Shown here: one piece after another, positions 31,512 through 34,956 of the stretch
Layout of the letters: the number at the start of each line of letters is the position of its first letter
How positions within the stretch are numbered: position 1 is the stretch's first letter
Position numbers and translations under genes: made by a program
The notes under the pieces: model-generated
The model's database searches: none
Told to the model about the DNA's origin: nothing
What the model saw: only the letters and a program-made list of their open reading frames with translations
Source of the DNA: Vitreoscilla sp.
Lineage (GTDB): Bacteria > Pseudomonadota > Gammaproteobacteria > Burkholderiales > Neisseriaceae
Assembly (NCBI GenBank): GCA_030150505.1
Contig: JASLFS010000038.1
Location: 1-34,956 of the forward strand
Length of the DNA: 34,956 bases
Reading direction: 5' to 3'

Positions 31512-32315
31512 ATGAATAAAAAATTAATGTCTTTTAGTTTTGCCATGATGAGTTTATTGAGTATGAATATTGCAACTGCTCAACATAGCCAACCACAAAA
31601 GTTATCTTACCAAGTTATTAATACTTATCCGCATGACCAAAAAGCCTATACCCAATGCCTTGAATTTCACCAAGGTGTTTTATATGAAAGCACAGGAAAT
31701 GGTCCAGGTATTGGAACGGGTAAATCGGGTGTTTCAAGCATGCGCCACACGGATTTCAAAACAGGGAAAGTCACTAAGATACATGAACTGCCCAGTACCG
31801 TATTTGGTGAAGGTTGTACGATTTTAAATAATCAATTGTATCAATTAACCTATAAAAACAATGAAGCTTATCGCTACCACCCGCAAAAATTAACCATTTT
31901 AGAAACCATCCCTTATTTTAAAAATATAGAAGGCTGGGGGCTAACCAATGATGGCAAATCATTGTATATGAGTGATGGCTCGAATAAAATTTATGTTTTA
32001 AATCCACAAACATTTAAACCCACAAAAACCATTCACGTCACAACACCCGATCACTCTCCAGTTAACTATATCAATGAATTAGAATGGGTAAATGGCAAAA
32101 TCTATGCCAATATTTTCACCACTCATTATATTGTTATGATTAACCCCAAAACAGGCTTGGTTGAACAATATGCCGATTTAGCAGCACTGCGTAATCAAGT
32201 TACCCAGCATCCCGATTTAGATTATTTTAATGGCATCGCCTACCACCCTCAGCGCAAAACTTTTTTTGTGACTGGTAAAAACTGGGATAAAGTATTTGAA
32301 ATTAAATTCAAATAA
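31512..32315 (+). CDS. Secreted glutaminyl-peptide cyclotransferase
   Basis: A 267-residue protein that turns N-terminal glutamine of peptides into pyroglutamate. MNKKLMSFSFAMMSLLSMNI, then ATAQ, is a Sec signal peptide with a probable cleavage after Ala23, so it is periplasmic or secreted. Family marks are TQCLEFHQGVLYESTG, GEGCTILNNQLYQLTYK, GWGLTNDGKSLYMSDGS, INELEWVNGKIYANIF and FNGIAYHPQRKTFFVTGK, a five-bladed propeller. The ATG at 31512 has no clear ribosome binding site. It is convergent with the PilC/PilY1 gene. Confidence 0.9.
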   Translation: MNKKLMSFSFAMMSLLSMNIATAQHSQPQKLSYQVINTYPHDQKAYTQCLEFHQGVLYESTGNGPGIGTGKSGVSSMRHTDFKTGKVTKIHELPSTVFGEGCTILNNQLYQLTYKNNEAYRYHPQKLTILETIPYFKNIEGWGLTNDGKSLYMSDGSNKIYVLNPQTFKPTKTIHVTTPDHSPVNYINELEWVNGKIYANIFTTHYIVMINPKTGLVEQYADLAALRNQVTQHPDLDYFNGIAYHPQRKTFFVTGKNWDKVFEIKFK

Positions 32316-32319
32316 AATA

Positions 32320-32349
32320 AAGGCTCCCTGAAACCTTTCAGGGAGCCTT
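32320..32349. terminator. Hairpin with a variant uptake sequence between the cyclotransferase and pilC genes
   Basis: AAGGCTCCCTGA (32320-32331) pairs with TCAGGGAGCCTT (32338-32349). Each arm is AGGCTCCCTGAA, one base from the uptake sequence seen at 18191, changed in a compensating way on both arms. T-runs are short. It could serve both convergent genes. Confidence 0.7.
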
Positions 32350-32370
32350 GTTTCAAGCTAAAACCAATGA

Positions 32371-34956
32371 TTAAATCTCATGCCAGCTTAAACGATTAAT
32401 ACCTCGTTGACAGCGTTGACCATGCAAACTTTCTACGTTAAATCCACCAGTTGTATCATTAATCACAATATGATTTTCACCCGTTGAGAAGCAACCATTA
32501 CTTGGTATCTTGCTTAACGTACCCAGTGGATCGTCCGAACCTAAGTTTCTCATGCTGCCGTCAGCCGAGCGAGAAGAGAAATTAGCACCTTGTACCAAAG
32601 TATAATTACTCAAACCAGAATACTTCTGACCATTGGCATAGTAATTCTTATTTTGCATCAATGTATCATTCGGATCGAAATCCTTATCAACCACAACCTG
32701 ACCATCAACTTTAAAAGCAATCCGTGCATTTTCATCGGTTAACGCACCACCATTGGTGATATCCATCGCAAAAACCCAACTTTGTGCATCACTCTTAACA
32801 GTTTTCGTTGTTGCCTTACAAACATCCAGATTACTAGTTGATCCAGACTGGCTTTCTGTCACTTCATTATTGTAAATACGGGTCGTAAATACAGCTGTAT
32901 TTAACAACATACTAGGACTAGTCGTTACACGTTCACCATCACGAGCCATATCCAAATCAATGTACCAACCCTTGTGTTTTGATTCCAACTTTTTATTACT
33001 TAAGAATCGGAACTCTTTACCACTTGCTTTGATATTTTTATAAGATTGCTTTAACAAATCATATCTATTTAACGCTTGGCTTGGAATCACATTAACATCA
33101 TCGTAAATACCATAAATCGACTGTTTTCTACGATCAATCAAATCTTTTTGATACAAATCCGAACCCGTACCAAAAGCAACAATGTATTTACCGGTTAACT
33201 TATTACTGCCGTCTGTTAAACGATAAACCGCTGGAGCAGATGTAATTGGCTGATCAGAATCACCTTCATAAACCATTGTTACAGTCCAGTCATCAGGTGT
33301 GTCCCCCCGAAAATCAAAGCGATACAAATTACCGTCATAACTACCAGCATATGCAATATCCACTAAACCATCAAAATCAACATCCAATAACAATGGCGTA
33401 GATAAACCCTCTGAAGAATCAGGAGCAACTATTTTTTTAATCGTTTCACCAACAGCATAACGGTTATTTAAACTTTTATTTCCATCCGTACCGGCATCCA
33501 CTCCCAATGTTTCATAAACATACAAAGCCGATTCTTTGATGCTTGGGCTCTTATAGCCATTGGCCAAGAAAGTAGCATAACGAACATTTTGCTTGATTAA
33601 ATTACGACCCTTAGCACGATTCACAGAAATCCGACCAATTTGTGGCGTACTAACTGTATAGCCTAATTGGTTAGTAACACCTTTTCCAGTTTCAAACAAA
33701 GGAGCCGTGGTAGGTAAGTCTTTTGAATCAACCTCCACGCCAACAACACTGCCATTTAACAAGCTATTACCAGCCACATTCAAAGCGAACATCCCGCGTG
33801 CAGCCTGTCCCATACTAGAAACTAAAAATGTTTGTTTATTGCCTTTTTTATCTGCCGCTGTGGTACGAACACTAATGCCGCCATTCATTAAAAACACATG
33901 GCTATTATCATTCTTATCCACGCCATAATTATCCGCTGCGATATTTTTATAATACTTAGCCACAGTATCACGGTTATCGAGACTCTCTCTTTGCATCGAC
34001 ATTGGCAAATAATTAAAAATCAGCTCATACGGATGCTTATCGCTCCCAACACCCTCTTTGTCTTTAAACAAATACAACATACCATCATTGGTAGATGTTA
34101 CTAAATATTTGGTTTTCTTATTAACAACACTCTCTGGACCAAAGGCAATAATAGGATTATCAACGATATCCCCCATATCTCTAGCCTCTTCAGAGCGTTC
34201 ACGATAAACCATTTTAGAACCAGTCGCTCTAGCCCATTCACCAATAGCCTTATCGCTTTTACTTCTTACCAACCAAGGCAATAAAGCAGATTTCCATTCA
34301 TCATTATTGCGAGCGCCATCTAAGCCAAAAAAAGCATTGTTTAATTTTAACTGGTCAACTAATTTGTATTCACCATTCACGCTCACTAAAACATTACGCT
34401 TATTAGGAAATAATGGCGTATTCCATTTGCTCGTATCAACTGCTTTATTCTCAAAACCATAAAAACGCAGCTGACTACTCCAGCTTCCCGTATCCAAAGT
34501 AGCTGATGCAGCCAAGCCCACAATCGCATTCGATGTCAAAGCTGGAGCTGCAACCGAGTGAGCTTTAATATCACCAACAGCATTTTCATCATTTACTTGT
34601 GTAAAAATTCTATCGAATGAATCAATTAATTGTTGTTCATTATCAGCACTAAAAAATAGCTTTTTACCTGGATTATGAGGATCCGCAGATGCAGCTCTTT
34701 CAAGGTATTGACGTCCATAATTTGAAATCCCTGCACCAAAGCCAATGGTATATGTCTGTACCGTTTGCAAAGGAAATTCAGGGTCATCCCAGCTAACACC
34801 ACCTAAATCAACACCATGCTGTCTAACTCTCAAATCCTGCTTATCCATGAGGTTTGTAAATTGAGATAAGTTAGCAGTATTTCGACTATCATCATAGTCA
34901 AGATATAGGTTGTTATTATATTTAATACCCCTCGTATAGTCTGAATAATTAGTGAA
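32371..34956 (-). CDS. pilC: PilC/PilY1-type pilus tip adhesin, C-terminal part (5' end off window)
   Basis: The frame is open to the last base of the window, so this is the C-terminal 861 residues of a larger protein; the ATG at 34848 is internal. The N-terminal part here looks like the end of a vWA-like region (YTIGFGAGISNYGRQYLERA, then DNEQQLIDSFDRIFTQVN), followed by the PilY1 beta-propeller (LVTSTNDGMLYLFKD, then SPAQ-like blades). An EF-hand-like calcium loop DVDFDGLVDIAYAGSYDG lies near 33347-33387, as in PilY1. Such proteins sit at the tip of type IV pili and control adhesion, twitching and pilus retraction. The coding sequence is intact within the window. Confidence 0.92.
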   Translation of the reverse strand, partial: FTNYSDYTRGIKYNNNLYLDYDDSRNTANLSQFTNLMDKQDLRVRQHGVDLGGVSWDDPEFPLQTVQTYTIGFGAGISNYGRQYLERAASADPHNPGKKLFFSADNEQQLIDSFDRIFTQVNDENAVGDIKAHSVAAPALTSNAIVGLAASATLDTGSWSSQLRFYGFENKAVDTSKWNTPLFPNKRNVLVSVNGEYKLVDQLKLNNAFFGLDGARNNDEWKSALLPWLVRSKSDKAIGEWARATGSKMVYRERSEEARDMGDIVDNPIIAFGPESVVNKKTKYLVTSTNDGMLYLFKDKEGVGSDKHPYELIFNYLPMSMQRESLDNRDTVAKYYKNIAADNYGVDKNDNSHVFLMNGGISVRTTAADKKGNKQTFLVSSMGQAARGMFALNVAGNSLLNGSVVGVEVDSKDLPTTAPLFETGKGVTNQLGYTVSTPQIGRISVNRAKGRNLIKQNVRYATFLANGYKSPSIKESALYVYETLGVDAGTDGNKSLNNRYAVGETIKKIVAPDSSEGLSTPLLLDVDFDGLVDIAYAGSYDGNLYRFDFRGDTPDDWTVTMVYEGDSDQPITSAPAVYRLTDGSNKLTGKYIVAFGTGSDLYQKDLIDRRKQSIYGIYDDVNVIPSQALNRYDLLKQSYKNIKASGKEFRFLSNKKLESKHKGWYIDLDMARDGERVTTSPSMLLNTAVFTTRIYNNEVTESQSGSTSNLDVCKATTKTVKSDAQSWVFAMDITNGGALTDENARIAFKVDGQVVVDKDFDPNDTLMQNKNYYANGQKYSGLSNYTLVQGANFSSRSADGSMRNLGSDDPLGTLSKIPSNGCFSTGENHIVINDTTGGFNVESLHGQRCQRGINRLSWHEI

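Overview
The window looks like a chromosomal segment of an AT-rich beta-proteobacterium of the family Neisseriaceae. Three things point there. The palindrome at 18191-18214 is built from two inverted copies of AGGCTGCCTGAA, the DNA-uptake-sequence dialect described for Simonsiella-type Neisseriaceae, and another exact copy lies inside pta. The right edge carries the C-terminal part of a PilC/PilY1 type IV pilus tip adhesin. Most genes are typical proteobacterial housekeeping genes with short intergenic regions and intrinsic terminators. I cannot fix the genus from sequence alone.

Region 1 (1-3663) is the right-hand end of an integrative element inserted at the 3' end of a tRNA-Ser(GGA) gene. 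It has a phage-type ssb, a small winged-helix protein, several small phage-like proteins, an AlpA-type regulator and a P4/IntS-type tyrosine integrase facing alpA tail to tail. A very AT-rich membrane-protein gene on the opposite strand sits between the plus-strand genes like a moron with its own promoter. Short hairpins with T-runs sit directly before the ribosome binding sites of four of the plus-strand genes. The left end of the element lies outside the window.

Region 2 (3664-9240) holds the tRNA with its promoter and terminator, a patatin-like lipoprotein, an unknown 140-residue protein, homoserine dehydrogenase, an Mth938-domain protein, and a queuosine unit: a preQ1-I riboswitch, queF and the yhhQ precursor transporter. 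A 62-residue small ORF follows.

Region 3 (9300-23797) is housekeeping: a nitronate-monooxygenase-like flavoprotein, a DUF945 (YdgA-like) protein, a fumarylacetoacetate-hydrolase family enzyme, a YbhP-like EEP-family protein, pta, a YfeH-like SBF transporter, a BCP/PrxQ peroxiredoxin, the overlapping thiL-pgpA-apaG operon (possibly continuing into a dicarboxylate/amino-acid symporter), and a YgiQ radical SAM protein.

Region 4 (24078-31372) is a polyamine-catabolism locus. An aldehyde dehydrogenase is divergent from a gamma-glutamyl-GABA hydrolase, a gamma-glutamylputrescine synthetase and a class III aminotransferase in the same order as Pseudomonas spuABC; a separate AMP-forming acyl-CoA synthetase follows. 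No PuuB oxidase, dedicated polyamine transporter or regulator is visible.

Region 5 (31512-34956) has a secreted glutaminyl-peptide cyclotransferase convergent with the PilC/PilY1 gene, whose 5' end runs off the window. The most unusual signals are the 15-bp repeats at the integrase start, the promoter hidden in the loop of an opposite-strand hairpin at 1620-1625, the possible frameshift pair at 787-1171, and the oxidase-free polyamine cluster. I found no CRISPR array, rRNA or clearly new multi-gene defence system.
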